From positions 1-37,724 of IMG/VR virus record IMGVR_UViG_3300035662_000072: a DNA stretch of 37,724 bases, one strand, 5' to 3'. This DNA comes from a virus. The notes beneath the pieces are model-generated. The model made no database searches and was not told the DNA's origin. It saw only the letters and a list, made by a program, of their open reading frames with translations. The position numbers and the translations under genes were made by a program. Below are positions 16,611 through 25,280 of this stretch, piece after piece (within the stretch, counting starts at the first letter, position 1; every line of letters begins with the position of its first letter).

Positions 16611-18011
16611 ATGGCTAAGACAGGCATTTTTACACAGATACTTGGATACGATCCTGAAGAGCGTAAGCGTAAACGACAAGAAGAAGCAGCAAGAGTAAGT
16701 GCTTCGTTGTTAAGTGGAGACCCTTATCGGTCTATTGGGTTTTCTATCGGTCAGTTATTCGGAGCAGGGGCTAATAAGTTATTTGGATCAGAAGACCCAG
16801 AGATTAAGTTCCAATCTACTGTCCGTGACGCTATCTCTTCTGCTAGTCAAAACTATGAGGCAGGATCAGCAGACTATTATAAGGCTTTAGCAGCTTCTTT
16901 ACCGCAGACTTCTGAGTATGCTAACTCTATTGCAACAGCAAGAGAACTAGCTCAAAAGGCTGGACAAGAAGAGGAAAAACAGTTTAGGGATACCACAAAG
17001 TTTGTAGCAGATAATCCTGAAGCTTTAACAGGAGAAGCACAGAAACTGAATGCTCGTATTGCTGCTAAGTTAAGAGCTGCTGGTGTTGATCCTACACAGC
17101 CTTTATCTCGTGTTAATGAGATGGGGGTTGCTGAACCAATCGATCCTGTTTATTCAGAAAAAGTTAATCAATTTATTCAGGCTTTACCAGAAACACAAAG
17201 GTTAAATGCTTTAACTCAAGCTGCTACTCGTGGTACTATGAAGTTAGACATGGATTTAAATAAACCAGAGTCTATGTCTAAGATAGGCTTTGCTGCTGAT
17301 GACGGTCAGGCCGTATACAGACTAGGAGATCAACAGTTTAAGTTAGGTGTTGGAGGGCAGAGAACTCCTTACTTTGGCGGTTTTCGTAAAGAAGGTGCTG
17401 ATATTACTATTAACACTCCTAAAGAACGATTTGCAGTATTAGGTCAGTTTAGGGAAGCAATAAAAGATGTTAGTAAGCAGATTATTCCATTAAACAGGGC
17501 TTTGGAACTAAACTCTAGAAAAGAGAGTCCATTGTCAGCAGCGGCGTTAAAGCAAGAACTTGGTTCTGCCTTTGGAGATTCTCAGAAAGCAGCATCAGAG
17601 ATAGCAGCTTTAGGAAACACAGGAGCGTTAGATACTCGTATTGCAGGCCGTATTTCTAGTTTCTTAACAGGTACTGGTGTAGCTCCTCAAAAGTCTGACA
17701 TTGACGCAACATTAAAAGCTCTTCGAGATAACGTGCTAAAGCCTCAATATGAATCAATTGCAAGTACATATAGAGCTGCTGCGGGTGATGAAAAGGAAGC
17801 TAACTTATTGTTTCCTCCTTTTGAAAAGCAGTTTGCACTAACAAGAGGGCTTGAACCAAAAGCACCTGCTGCGCCAGACACTGTGTCTTTGTCGGCAGCA
17901 CAAAAGAAAGATCCACGTTATGCTGAAAATTCTGTACATACAAAACCAGATGGTAGTGTATACATAGTTCAAAAAGGCGTTCTGGTAAAACAAAAGAAAA
18001 AGGAACAATAA
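16611..18011 (+). CDS. Putative internal/ejection protein, 466 aa
   Basis: Large helical, Ala/Lys/Gln-rich protein (GYDPEERKRKRQEEAARVSA near the N-terminus) with a basic C-terminal tail (VQKGVLVKQKKKEQ). No enzymatic motif recognised. Ribosome binding site AAGGATAATAT. It lies between two other presumed ejection proteins with 2-9 nt gaps. Probably ejected into the host with the genome; alternative roles as inner-core structural protein cannot be excluded. Confidence 0.7.
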   Translation: MAKTGIFTQILGYDPEERKRKRQEEAARVSASLLSGDPYRSIGFSIGQLFGAGANKLFGSEDPEIKFQSTVRDAISSASQNYEAGSADYYKALAASLPQTSEYANSIATARELAQKAGQEEEKQFRDTTKFVADNPEALTGEAQKLNARIAAKLRAAGVDPTQPLSRVNEMGVAEPIDPVYSEKVNQFIQALPETQRLNALTQAATRGTMKLDMDLNKPESMSKIGFAADDGQAVYRLGDQQFKLGVGGQRTPYFGGFRKEGADITINTPKERFAVLGQFREAIKDVSKQIIPLNRALELNSRKESPLSAAALKQELGSAFGDSQKAASEIAALGNTGALDTRIAGRISSFLTGTGVAPQKSDIDATLKALRDNVLKPQYESIASTYRAAAGDEKEANLLFPPFEKQFALTRGLEPKAPAAPDTVSLSAAQKKDPRYAENSVHTKPDGSVYIVQKGVLVKQKKKEQ

Positions 18012-18013
18012 GA

Positions 18014-20683
18014 ATGGGTGATGATTTCTTTGCTGATTTAACTCCTGTTCGTAAGCCAAGAAGTGTTATGGGAGACTTGTCTGAGGACGAAGAAGAGCGT
18101 CTTAGAAGGCAAGGTAGTCCCGGCGCTGCTGTAACTGCAGGAGGCCCCGGCTTTGTGGCTGTAGAGCCTGACGTAGCCCCTACTAAAGTAGACTTTGGGG
18201 ATTATGTTGCTAATAGGCTAAAACTAGGATTCAGTAATCTTGTTACTTTACTGTCCTCAAGTGAAGCTGAAAAGCAGGTATTAAGGGGAGGACAGCCGTA
18301 CTTTGGCTTTGAGCCAGCAACTCAGCCTGATTTAGTAACACGAATGTTTGGTGCTGGTGTTGAAGCGGTTCCTATGGTTGCTTTACCTGTTCCTTTAAGA
18401 GGTGCTTCTTTGTTTGCCCGTGGCAGAACAGGAGCAGTCACTGGTGCGTTTGGGGCAGGTGCTGGAGCAGAATTTGCAGGTGGTATTGGTCAAGAAGTAG
18501 CAGGTGCTCCGGGTCGAATTACTGGCGAATTGGTAGGAGGAGTAACTGGAGGAGGAACGGGTCAAATATTAGGAGACTTGGTTAGCGGTAAATTAATCTC
18601 TATTGGGTCAAACTTATATCGTTCAATGTTAAAAGATGTGTCAGATGCTGTTGGTCCTGAGAATATGAATAAGATTCTTACGGCGGCTAATGCACAACAA
18701 ATGGAACAACTGCTTAAAGAAAATCCTCAGATGGTGGAGCAGTTAGCTAGGGTTCAACAACTAAAACAGTTTATTCCGGGCTTTGATCCTAATCTTTATC
18801 AGGCCACTGGAGCAACAACTGCTAGTACTAGAGCACGAGCAGCCCTTGAGCGTAGGCCAGAACAGATTCCTGAAGTAGAAAAACAAACTATTGCTAGTCA
18901 AATAGCTATCAAGAACAAGGCTGCGGAGCTATTTCCATCCTCGTCTTCGTCCTATGTATTTGCTGGTAGGCAGTTAGACCGTACAGCGGCTGCTCTGTCT
19001 ACTTTGGTTAACTCAGCAGATGACGATATACAGAGACTATCTTCACAGTTTGTCAAGACTGGTGCTCAAGATTTAGGTGCTCAGATTCGTGCGCGTTATA
19101 CAAACCGTAGGGAAGCTACTCGTCAATCTTTTGACACTCAGTATGACGCACTAGATGCAGAAGCCTCATCTAAGAATGTGAATCTAAAACCAGCACAGAC
19201 TGAATCTATTTATAACTTTGTCAATAGTAATAAGCAAGTATTTGAGCAGAACCCACAACTTTTTAAACTTGTTGATGATGCTTTTGCTCCTCAGAAAGTA
19301 GAAAGTATAAGTATACTAGGCCCTGATGGTCTTCCAATGACTGAAAATAAACCAGCCTTTGGGTCTACGTCATTTAAAGATGTTCGGTCACTCTATCGTC
19401 AAATTAACAAAGACTTGTATGCAGCAGATCTAGCAAACTCTCAAGGTGTGCCGGGAGCTGGTAGGCAGGCTATGCTATTGGGTGACTTAAAGGGTCAAGT
19501 AAAAGCACAGATTGATTCTCTTCCAGAAGATATTAGAGACAAGTTCTATGGTCTTAATGCAGCCTATGACCGCGACTATCGTGAGGTATTTAAGCGTGGT
19601 CTTGGTGGTCTATTAGGGGCAGAGACAAGGCTTGGTGTTCGTGTCAAGGACGAAGATGTAATTGATAAGCTAGTCAAACCATCAAATGTCGATGACTTCT
19701 TTAAAATCTTTGGTGATAATGATGAAACACAAGAGTATCTTAAGGCTGGTTTAATTGATAAGTTTTTGAAATCTACTTCATCCTTAAATGCTGATGGAAC
19801 AGTAAATCAAACAGCCCTTCGTACCTTTATGCGTACTAATGATGGAGTTGTTAGGAAGATCCCAGCACTACAAGACTTTCTGTCCAATACCGAAGGTGCG
19901 CTGGCTACACACCTTGCTAAGAAGAATGCTGCTCTGGAGGGCGAACAAGCTCTGGAGAGGTCTGCTCTTCGTGCAATTACTAAGCGTCAGGATCTAGAAA
20001 AGGTATTTGCTACCACTCAAGCAGGAGCTTTTGAGGACATGAATAGGCTGGCAGCTATTACAGCGGCAGCTAAGGCTGATCCAACTGGAAGATCCTTAAG
20101 AGGAATGCAGGGTATTATGTTGGATCGTGCCATAAACTCAACAGATCCTGTTAAGTTCTTTCAGGATAATAAACTAGCATTTACTAGGGCTTTTGGTAAA
20201 GAACAGTTTAATCAAGCCTCACAGTTAGTAGAAGCTGCTCAACTACTAACAAGAAAGCTTAATGTTTCACCGCCAATACAAATCCTTGAAGGAGACGTTC
20301 TTCAGCAGATGATAGGAACAAGTGCCACAGGTGTTATGTCTACGATCCGTAGGCCAATTGTGTCTGCTCCTCAGAAAGCAGCTATTCTGTTCTCAAGGTT
20401 CTTTCAGCAAAAGGGAATGGAAGCAAAAGATAATGCTTGGATTAACCTGTTTAAAGACACTGACGCTGCTAAAGAAGCCTTAAAACAAGTTAAAATTATT
20501 AATACTGATGCTGCCTCAGATAAGGCTAAAGACATCGCCCTCGGGGTTTTAAACACTGTGATGGGCAGGGTTGGTGTTAATATCTATCGTGCCGGAGTTG
20601 TGACTGGAATGGCAGAATCTCGTCCTGAACAGGTGCTTCCAGAAGAAGAAGATTTTTTTAGTGATCTTACACCAGTAAGGTAA
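18014..20683 (+). CDS. Large internal virion/ejection protein, 889 aa
   Basis: Longest gene in the window. The N-terminus carries DDFFADLTPVR (residues 3-13) and the last residues are EDFFSDLTPVR, so one short motif occurs at both extreme ends. Residues about 90-200 are Gly/Ala-rich and weakly hydrophobic (GAFGAGAGAEFAGGIGQEVA), which might interact with membrane. The remainder is long helical segments. No lysozyme or transglycosylase motif seen. By size and position it corresponds to the largest internal core/ejection protein of a podovirus. Confidence 0.73.
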   Translation: MGDDFFADLTPVRKPRSVMGDLSEDEEERLRRQGSPGAAVTAGGPGFVAVEPDVAPTKVDFGDYVANRLKLGFSNLVTLLSSSEAEKQVLRGGQPYFGFEPATQPDLVTRMFGAGVEAVPMVALPVPLRGASLFARGRTGAVTGAFGAGAGAEFAGGIGQEVAGAPGRITGELVGGVTGGGTGQILGDLVSGKLISIGSNLYRSMLKDVSDAVGPENMNKILTAANAQQMEQLLKENPQMVEQLARVQQLKQFIPGFDPNLYQATGATTASTRARAALERRPEQIPEVEKQTIASQIAIKNKAAELFPSSSSSYVFAGRQLDRTAAALSTLVNSADDDIQRLSSQFVKTGAQDLGAQIRARYTNRREATRQSFDTQYDALDAEASSKNVNLKPAQTESIYNFVNSNKQVFEQNPQLFKLVDDAFAPQKVESISILGPDGLPMTENKPAFGSTSFKDVRSLYRQINKDLYAADLANSQGVPGAGRQAMLLGDLKGQVKAQIDSLPEDIRDKFYGLNAAYDRDYREVFKRGLGGLLGAETRLGVRVKDEDVIDKLVKPSNVDDFFKIFGDNDETQEYLKAGLIDKFLKSTSSLNADGTVNQTALRTFMRTNDGVVRKIPALQDFLSNTEGALATHLAKKNAALEGEQALERSALRAITKRQDLEKVFATTQAGAFEDMNRLAAITAAAKADPTGRSLRGMQGIMLDRAINSTDPVKFFQDNKLAFTRAFGKEQFNQASQLVEAAQLLTRKLNVSPPIQILEGDVLQQMIGTSATGVMSTIRRPIVSAPQKAAILFSRFFQQKGMEAKDNAWINLFKDTDAAKEALKQVKIINTDAASDKAKDIALGVLNTVMGRVGVNIYRAGVVTGMAESRPEQVLPEEEDFFSDLTPVR

Positions 20684-20686
20684 ACC

Positions 20687-21127
20687 ATGAGTGAACCAGT
20701 AACACAAGCTGCCAAGGCTGCTGTCTCTGGCATTAGGGAAGCTTTAGCTGTAGGTAAGGAGCTAGAGGCTGTTACTAAGGACATTCAAGACCTTGGTAAG
20801 TCTGAGATCCAAGCCAGAGATGCCTACCGCCGTAAGCAAAAGAAGAGACCATCAGATACTTCTGTCTTCTCTGCTGTCGAGGAGTGGCGAGGAGTATACG
20901 AAATCAAGAAGCTACAGGACGAACTAAAGCAGGACATCATCGAGAAGCATGGTCAGGCTGCTTGGGCTGAGGTAGAGGTTATCCAGCAGAGAATCCTTAA
21001 GGACAACAAGGATTTAACTGATGAGTTTGGTAGAGACATACACAAACTTGCAATGCTCAAGTGGTACTGCTTTATAACTGCTTTCATCCTAGTTAGTTTT
21101 GCCTATGTCATGGGCTATAATCCTTAA
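20687..21127 (+). CDS. Tail-anchored coiled-coil membrane protein, 146 aa
   Basis: Residues 1-115 are charged and helical (LEAVTKDIQDLGKSEIQARD, RRKQKKRPS, then LQDELKQDIIEKHGQAAW). A single hydrophobic helix (WYCFITAFILVSFAYVMGYN) ends the protein. Its position directly before the holin and endolysin suggests a lysis accessory (spanin-like or antiholin-like), but the membrane segment is C-terminal, unlike an Rz inner-membrane spanin. Confidence 0.75.
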   Translation: MSEPVTQAAKAAVSGIREALAVGKELEAVTKDIQDLGKSEIQARDAYRRKQKKRPSDTSVFSAVEEWRGVYEIKKLQDELKQDIIEKHGQAAWAEVEVIQQRILKDNKDLTDEFGRDIHKLAMLKWYCFITAFILVSFAYVMGYNP

Positions 21128-21136
21128 GGAGTTATT

Positions 21137-21640
21137 ATGTTATCCCTTATTTCCTCTGCTGTTGGTTTCCTAGCCTCTGGTTTACCGCAGGTACTTAGCT
21201 TCTTCCAAGACAGGGCTGACAAGGCTCAGGAGTTAAAGCTTGCACAGATGCAGACTGAGCGTGAGCTAGCCCTGGCTGAAAGGGGCTTTTTAGCCCAGCA
21301 GAAGGTCGAAGAGATCAGGACTGACCAGATTGCCCTCCAGACCGATGCAGACCGCCAGAGCGCCGCTTTAGACCACGACAAGGCTATCATGGCTAGGGCC
21401 TCTAACTGGGTGGTTAACCTGAACGGGATAGTACGCCCAACAGTAACCTTTATCTTTGTCCTAGAGTTAGTGATGATTAACATAGCACTGACTTACTTCC
21501 TGCTGCGTGGTGGGCTAGGCAGTATGTCTGTAGAGCAGTTCATCGCAGCCACTGATGTCATCTTCTCTGAGGATGAGATGGCCTTGCTGTCTGGAATCAT
21601 TGCCTTCTGGTTTGGTTCTCGTCAGTGGGGCAAAAAATGA
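21137..21640 (+). CDS. Holin, GTA-type three-helix family
   Basis: Inner-membrane pore protein that times lysis. The 167-aa protein has an N-terminal hydrophobic helix (LISSAVGFLASGLPQVLSFF), a long charged coiled coil (about residues 25-85), then RPTVTFIFVLELVMINIALT and a last hydrophobic segment ending FWFGSRQWGKK. The RPTVTF and FWFGSRQWGK signatures match the 3-TM holin family found in gene-transfer agents and phages. The endolysin start overlaps its stop (ATGA). Confidence 0.88.
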   Translation: MLSLISSAVGFLASGLPQVLSFFQDRADKAQELKLAQMQTERELALAERGFLAQQKVEEIRTDQIALQTDADRQSAALDHDKAIMARASNWVVNLNGIVRPTVTFIFVLELVMINIALTYFLLRGGLGSMSVEQFIAATDVIFSEDEMALLSGIIAFWFGSRQWGKK

Positions 21641-22137
21641 AAGTAAGCAGTGCCTGCATAGAAGGGATTAAGAAAGATGAAGGAGTTAGAGTTCGTCCAT
21701 ATCGCTGTCCTGCTTTGCTTTGGACTGTTGGCGTTGGTCATGTTATCGATCCTAATCACATAAGGACACCATTCAATGAACGCAAAGGACTTAGTATCCC
21801 TGATGGGTGGGATAGAGTTTTGTCAATGGCTGAAGTGGATAGAATCCTCGCAGAAGACTTGGCTACATTCGAGCGAGGTGTACTTAGACTATGCCCTACA
21901 GGACTTACCCAAGGTAGGTTTGATGCCTTGGTTAGCTTTAGCTTCAATGTGGGGCTGGGAAACCTGCAAAGATCCACGATAAGGATGAAGCACAACAGAG
22001 GCGAATACGAAGCTGCTGCTGATGCTTTCCTTGCGTGGACCAAGGCAGGTGGTAAAGAGCTTCCCGGCCTAGTTAAGCGCAGGAAGCATGAGAGAGCTAT
22101 GTACTTAGTCCCAACTGAAGAGAACTCTGAGGAATAA
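21637..22137 (+). CDS. Endolysin, GH24 lysozyme (T4/P22 type)
   Basis: Cleaves peptidoglycan between MurNAc and GlcNAc for host lysis. ATG at 21637 overlaps the holin TGA; an in-frame GTG at 21625 would lie inside the holin gene. In the 166-aa product the catalytic triad is E15-(8 residues)-C24-(5 residues)-T30, the Glu-Cys-Thr variant of the T4 E11/D20/T26 arrangement. The WTVGVGHV motif follows, then FDALVSFSFNVGLG and KAGGKELPGLVKRRKHERAM, typical of the family. No signal-anchor sequence, so export depends on the holin. Last gene of the rightward arm. Confidence 0.95.
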   Translation: MKVSSACIEGIKKDEGVRVRPYRCPALLWTVGVGHVIDPNHIRTPFNERKGLSIPDGWDRVLSMAEVDRILAEDLATFERGVLRLCPTGLTQGRFDALVSFSFNVGLGNLQRSTIRMKHNRGEYEAAADAFLAWTKAGGKELPGLVKRRKHERAMYLVPTEENSEE

Positions 22138-22233
22138 GAAGTCTACCACTAGGTAGTTTGTTCCCTCCTCTGGGTCTTGTACATACTCTGCTCCACACAT
22201 AATTCCACAGATAAAGTTAAGTTCGATCATCAT
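22105..22233 (-). CDS. Microprotein, 42 aa, downstream of RNR
   Basis: Begins with ATG overlapping the RNR stop (ATGA) and ends inside the 3' end of the convergent endolysin gene (33-bp overlap). It encodes a hydrophobic protein (MMIELNFICGIMCGAEYVQD near the start and YLVVDFLFLRVLFSW near the end). The pattern of a short hydrophobic strand, acidic middle and LVVD-hydrophobic-R end resembles very small proteins seen in other marine phages (from memory). Function unknown. Confidence 0.72.
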   Translation of the reverse strand: MMIELNFICGIMCGAEYVQDPEEGTNYLVVDFLFLRVLFSWD

Positions 22234-24119
22234 ATTTCACAATGCCCCGCTACGCAGGCTAGGGTCTGCGCTCCCTCTACGTTGTCCTCTTCTTCCTTAA
22301 GATTATCCCACACAATCTCTGTAGGCATCTTTGAAAGAAGCTCCTCGTACTGCTCTTTAGTACACTCCTCGTAAGGTGCTTGTCGATAAGAGCCTCCATC
22401 CCAAGGTAGGAAAGAGATACCACTAATCTCATCGAAGTTCCTCCACACCCAAGCTCCTACGTCCATCCACTCATCTTCCTTGACAGAGATGGTGACAGAA
22501 GGTTTGTGCTCACACCAGTGACGCTGATACATAAGCCACAGATCAAGGTGCTGCATAGCTGTTAAGTCCACACGAGTACGAGAAGACTCTGGTGCTTTCA
22601 CTGGGAAAGAGAACACCGCAGTGCTGTCTGGCCTCATGACACAGTCCTCTGTAGGAATGCCTGAGTCTGTTAAGAACTTCGTGAGAGGATCTTTCTTATC
22701 TCCACGCACACGGCGAACATAATACTCACTATGTCTAGTATGAATACCAGAGGCAGAATTAACAAGTTGAGACACAGTGCCGCTAGGTTTGACACAAGTA
22801 ATCGCAGCAGACACAGGAATTCCCAAACGTGTTGCAAACTCATTGTTGGTAGTAATGGTGACATCGCGTAAGTATTCAAGAGATTGCGTAGTGCTTTCAC
22901 AGACCCTCCCCATCCAAGGATTATCTAAGATACCAGTTAATGATACACCCAAGAGGCGCTCCTCCTCAGTGTTCTTCTGCCAAATCTTACGAAGATATGG
23001 GAAGTGCGTCAGAGTGCTCTGAAATGTACCTAAGATTGTGGCGATGCGTACCTTATTAGCCAAGTCTGCAACGGTATCTTCGGCCCGTACGACAACTTCT
23101 GTGAGGTTACAGAACTGATATGGGCGAAGGATGATTTCTGAGCAGGGGTTAGTACCAAAGTCGTAATCTGAATCACGTCTCCCATTCTTTGTAGCCTGAG
23201 TTTTACTTGCTGCTCGTGAGAAGATTCCTCGCTCTCCAGAGTGACTGTTATAGAGGCTAGTCCACTCTTGGAGAAACTGTCCGATATCGGGTTTACTAAT
23301 GTAAGAAGCTGAGTTGTTAGCCAAAGCTCGTTGTGCGTTGTGTTCCCACCAGTTTCCACTCTTTGCGCTCCTCATGCGGTCATCTTCGAGATCAGACAGA
23401 CTGATCATTGCACTCCTTCGTACTCCACCCACAACGACAACTTCCCCGATCTTGCAGAGAATATCATGACATTCGAGTGATGTAAGTTTCCTACCCACTG
23501 CTCCTTTGAACTTGTCGGTAACAAATCTAAAAAGTTCATCCAAAGGTCCGGGACCAGAGGCACGTCCTCCAAAGGTTCTGAGTCTGGCTCCTGCAGGTCT
23601 AATTTTGGATAGGTCATACCTTGCCACTTCCCCAGAGTATAGTAGAGCGATGAGTTGGCGTAATGCCTTGGCCCATCCTTCTTTCGAGTCCGCAACAGAA
23701 ATAGTAGTCTCAGAATCAAACAACTGATCCGGCACTTCAGGTAATTGAGTAACATACTTATGCTCCACAGAAAAGCCCACACCTGTACCACACAGGAGAA
23801 TGTACATAGCCTCATCGAATGCTTTAGGGTCATCGATAGGCAGATAGCTGCAGTTATAACCAGCAGTGTTGTCACGGTCTAGTGCCTTGCCTGCAGTCAT
23901 GATAGCACGCATGGAAGGCATAACATCTAGATTCTTGACTGCACTGATAAGCTCTAGGCGTAGGTCATTGTTAGGAGAGAACTTGTACTTCTCTTCTAAG
24001 TGGTTAAACATAAAAGTAAAGTATCGGTCTACTGATTCTTCCCAGTGTTCACGGCGATTCTTCTCAGGCATGAACCTGCTGTAACGACTCTTTGCAATAA
24101 ACTGTTGATAGTAATCCAT
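22230..24119 (-). CDS. nrdJ: Class II (adenosylcobalamin-dependent) ribonucleoside-triphosphate reductase
   Basis: Makes deoxyribonucleotides for phage DNA synthesis using host B12. The 629-aa length and features match monomeric class II enzymes of the Lactobacillus leichmannii type. NPCSEI supplies N324, thiyl Cys C326 and E328; C90 and C337 are the substrate-reducing pair, with the same 11-residue spacing (C326 to C337) as C408-C419 of the reference enzyme. The C-terminal CVAGHC (C622, C627) is the thioredoxin-reducible shuttle pair. No intein or frameshift. Last large gene of the leftward arm, between two microproteins. Confidence 0.93.
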   Translation of the reverse strand: MDYYQQFIAKSRYSRFMPEKNRREHWEESVDRYFTFMFNHLEEKYKFSPNNDLRLELISAVKNLDVMPSMRAIMTAGKALDRDNTAGYNCSYLPIDDPKAFDEAMYILLCGTGVGFSVEHKYVTQLPEVPDQLFDSETTISVADSKEGWAKALRQLIALLYSGEVARYDLSKIRPAGARLRTFGGRASGPGPLDELFRFVTDKFKGAVGRKLTSLECHDILCKIGEVVVVGGVRRSAMISLSDLEDDRMRSAKSGNWWEHNAQRALANNSASYISKPDIGQFLQEWTSLYNSHSGERGIFSRAASKTQATKNGRRDSDYDFGTNPCSEIILRPYQFCNLTEVVVRAEDTVADLANKVRIATILGTFQSTLTHFPYLRKIWQKNTEEERLLGVSLTGILDNPWMGRVCESTTQSLEYLRDVTITTNNEFATRLGIPVSAAITCVKPSGTVSQLVNSASGIHTRHSEYYVRRVRGDKKDPLTKFLTDSGIPTEDCVMRPDSTAVFSFPVKAPESSRTRVDLTAMQHLDLWLMYQRHWCEHKPSVTISVKEDEWMDVGAWVWRNFDEISGISFLPWDGGSYRQAPYEECTKEQYEELLSKMPTEIVWDNLKEEEDNVEGAQTLACVAGHCEI

Positions 24120-24120
24120 A

Positions 24121-24288
24121 TTATAATTCTTCCCAATTAACTAGCGACTCTAATCTGTCTGCTTTGTCTTCAATAATATCATCAAACCTTTCAACTATAT
24201 CCTCTGAACGGATTGACAACTCCTCTATGAGCGTTAACTCATCCCACCTTTTCATGCGCTCCTTTATCTCTTCTAATGTTAAGGCCAT
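24121..24288 (-). CDS. Small acidic helical protein, 55 aa, upstream of RNR
   Basis: Frame ends 1 nt before the RNR ATG. The protein starts MALTLEEIKERMKRWDELTL and continues with SEDIVERFDDIIEDKADRLE, highly charged and helical. The same type of small protein, with LTLEE and ERFDDIIEDK motifs, recurs beside nucleotide or replication genes in aquatic phages (from memory). The first ATG has only a weak ribosome binding site; a second ATG (residue 12) has AAGGAG only 3 nt upstream. Function unknown. Confidence 0.75.
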   Translation of the reverse strand: MALTLEEIKERMKRWDELTLIEELSIRSEDIVERFDDIIEDKADRLESLVNWEEL

Positions 24289-24290
24289 AA

Positions 24291-25280
24291 TTATACCACA
24301 CTTTTCTTAGGTTTGCTACGCTTTTTACTAACTACTTGTGGCAGATAACTAACTGCCTTCTCTAGGCCAGTATCCCAGTCAGAGTAATTATCCCACCATA
24401 CTGTAGTCATATTGTCGTACCAGTAGGTTTTCTCAGCGACAGGATACCATCTCCAGCAGGCCATGCTCTCGTCACCTATTAGGTTCAGAGTCTTAACACC
24501 AACACTTGCAGCACAGTGGGCGATAGCAGAATCCACAGAGATAACGGCATCTAGTGTTTGGATTTTGTCTGCTGTATCAACCCACTTAAAACTATCTAAG
24601 AACCCTTCTCCAATCTGCAGAGATACAAAATCATACTCAGGATGTCTTAGCACAAACTTATCTACTACTTCTTTAGGAATCTGTTTTGCAGCCATGTTCC
24701 AAGACTTGTTATCAGTATTATAAAAGATACCAACCAAGGGCTTACTGCGCTTAGGAGCCACTATCTCAGGGTTACGGTACAGACCCTCTGCACCAAACCA
24801 CCGATCAGTGGGTGCTGCAGGTAACAGACCATGCTCCATCAGAAGGTAAGGCATAGACATCATCTTTATCCTAAACACCGAAGGAGGGCACTCGCTAGAG
24901 TTTTTACTAAACCCTGACTTAGTGTCCAGCCTACGCAGAAGTGGAATGATCTCTTCAGGATAGACGCAGAACACATTGTTTGTAAGCTGATTAATCATAG
25001 GAATGAAGCGCGAGAACTGTAGCATATCTCCCCAACCAGCCTCTGACCAAACTATTACATTACGTCCTTTGATGTTCTGTCCCGGCATCCAGACAGCAGC
25101 CTTATGAAAGTTATTCCTAACTCCGGGGAACTTAGCATTAGCATTCCAGAAGGCATCTGGTAAGGACCGAAGTTCGTGCAGTTTAAACCCGTTTGCCCAG
25201 TCTCCTTCACGGATTAGGTTCTGCCCTTTCTTGTAGTCCCTATCTGCGTCACTCCAGTTTATCTTTAGTGTTCCAATCAT
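24291..25280 (-). CDS. Glycosyltransferase family 9-like protein
   Basis: Probable sugar transferase, 329 aa from ATG at 25280 (an upstream TTG at 25295 is possible). Family features: EAGWGDMLQFSRFIP (the G-GD-hydrophobic-F region of GT9/heptosyltransferase-like proteins), VGIFYNTDNKSW in the middle, DFVSLQIG, and the nucleotide-sugar region LDAVISVDSAIAHCAASVGV followed by ACWRWYP. Found in the DNA-metabolism arm, so the acceptor could be a cell-surface glycan, virion protein or phage DNA base; none is shown by sequence. It overlaps the DUF3310 gene by 32 bp. Confidence 0.8.
   Translation of the reverse strand: MIGTLKINWSDADRDYKKGQNLIREGDWANGFKLHELRSLPDAFWNANAKFPGVRNNFHKAAVWMPGQNIKGRNVIVWSEAGWGDMLQFSRFIPMINQLTNNVFCVYPEEIIPLLRRLDTKSGFSKNSSECPPSVFRIKMMSMPYLLMEHGLLPAAPTDRWFGAEGLYRNPEIVAPKRSKPLVGIFYNTDNKSWNMAAKQIPKEVVDKFVLRHPEYDFVSLQIGEGFLDSFKWVDTADKIQTLDAVISVDSAIAHCAASVGVKTLNLIGDESMACWRWYPVAEKTYWYDNMTTVWWDNYSDWDTGLEKAVSYLPQVVSKKRSKPKKSVV

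Noticed and set aside
22143-22162. Rho-independent terminator after the endolysin
   Set aside because: Only a 5-bp stem with interrupted T-tract; too weak to list as a feature, mentioned under the convergent overlap.
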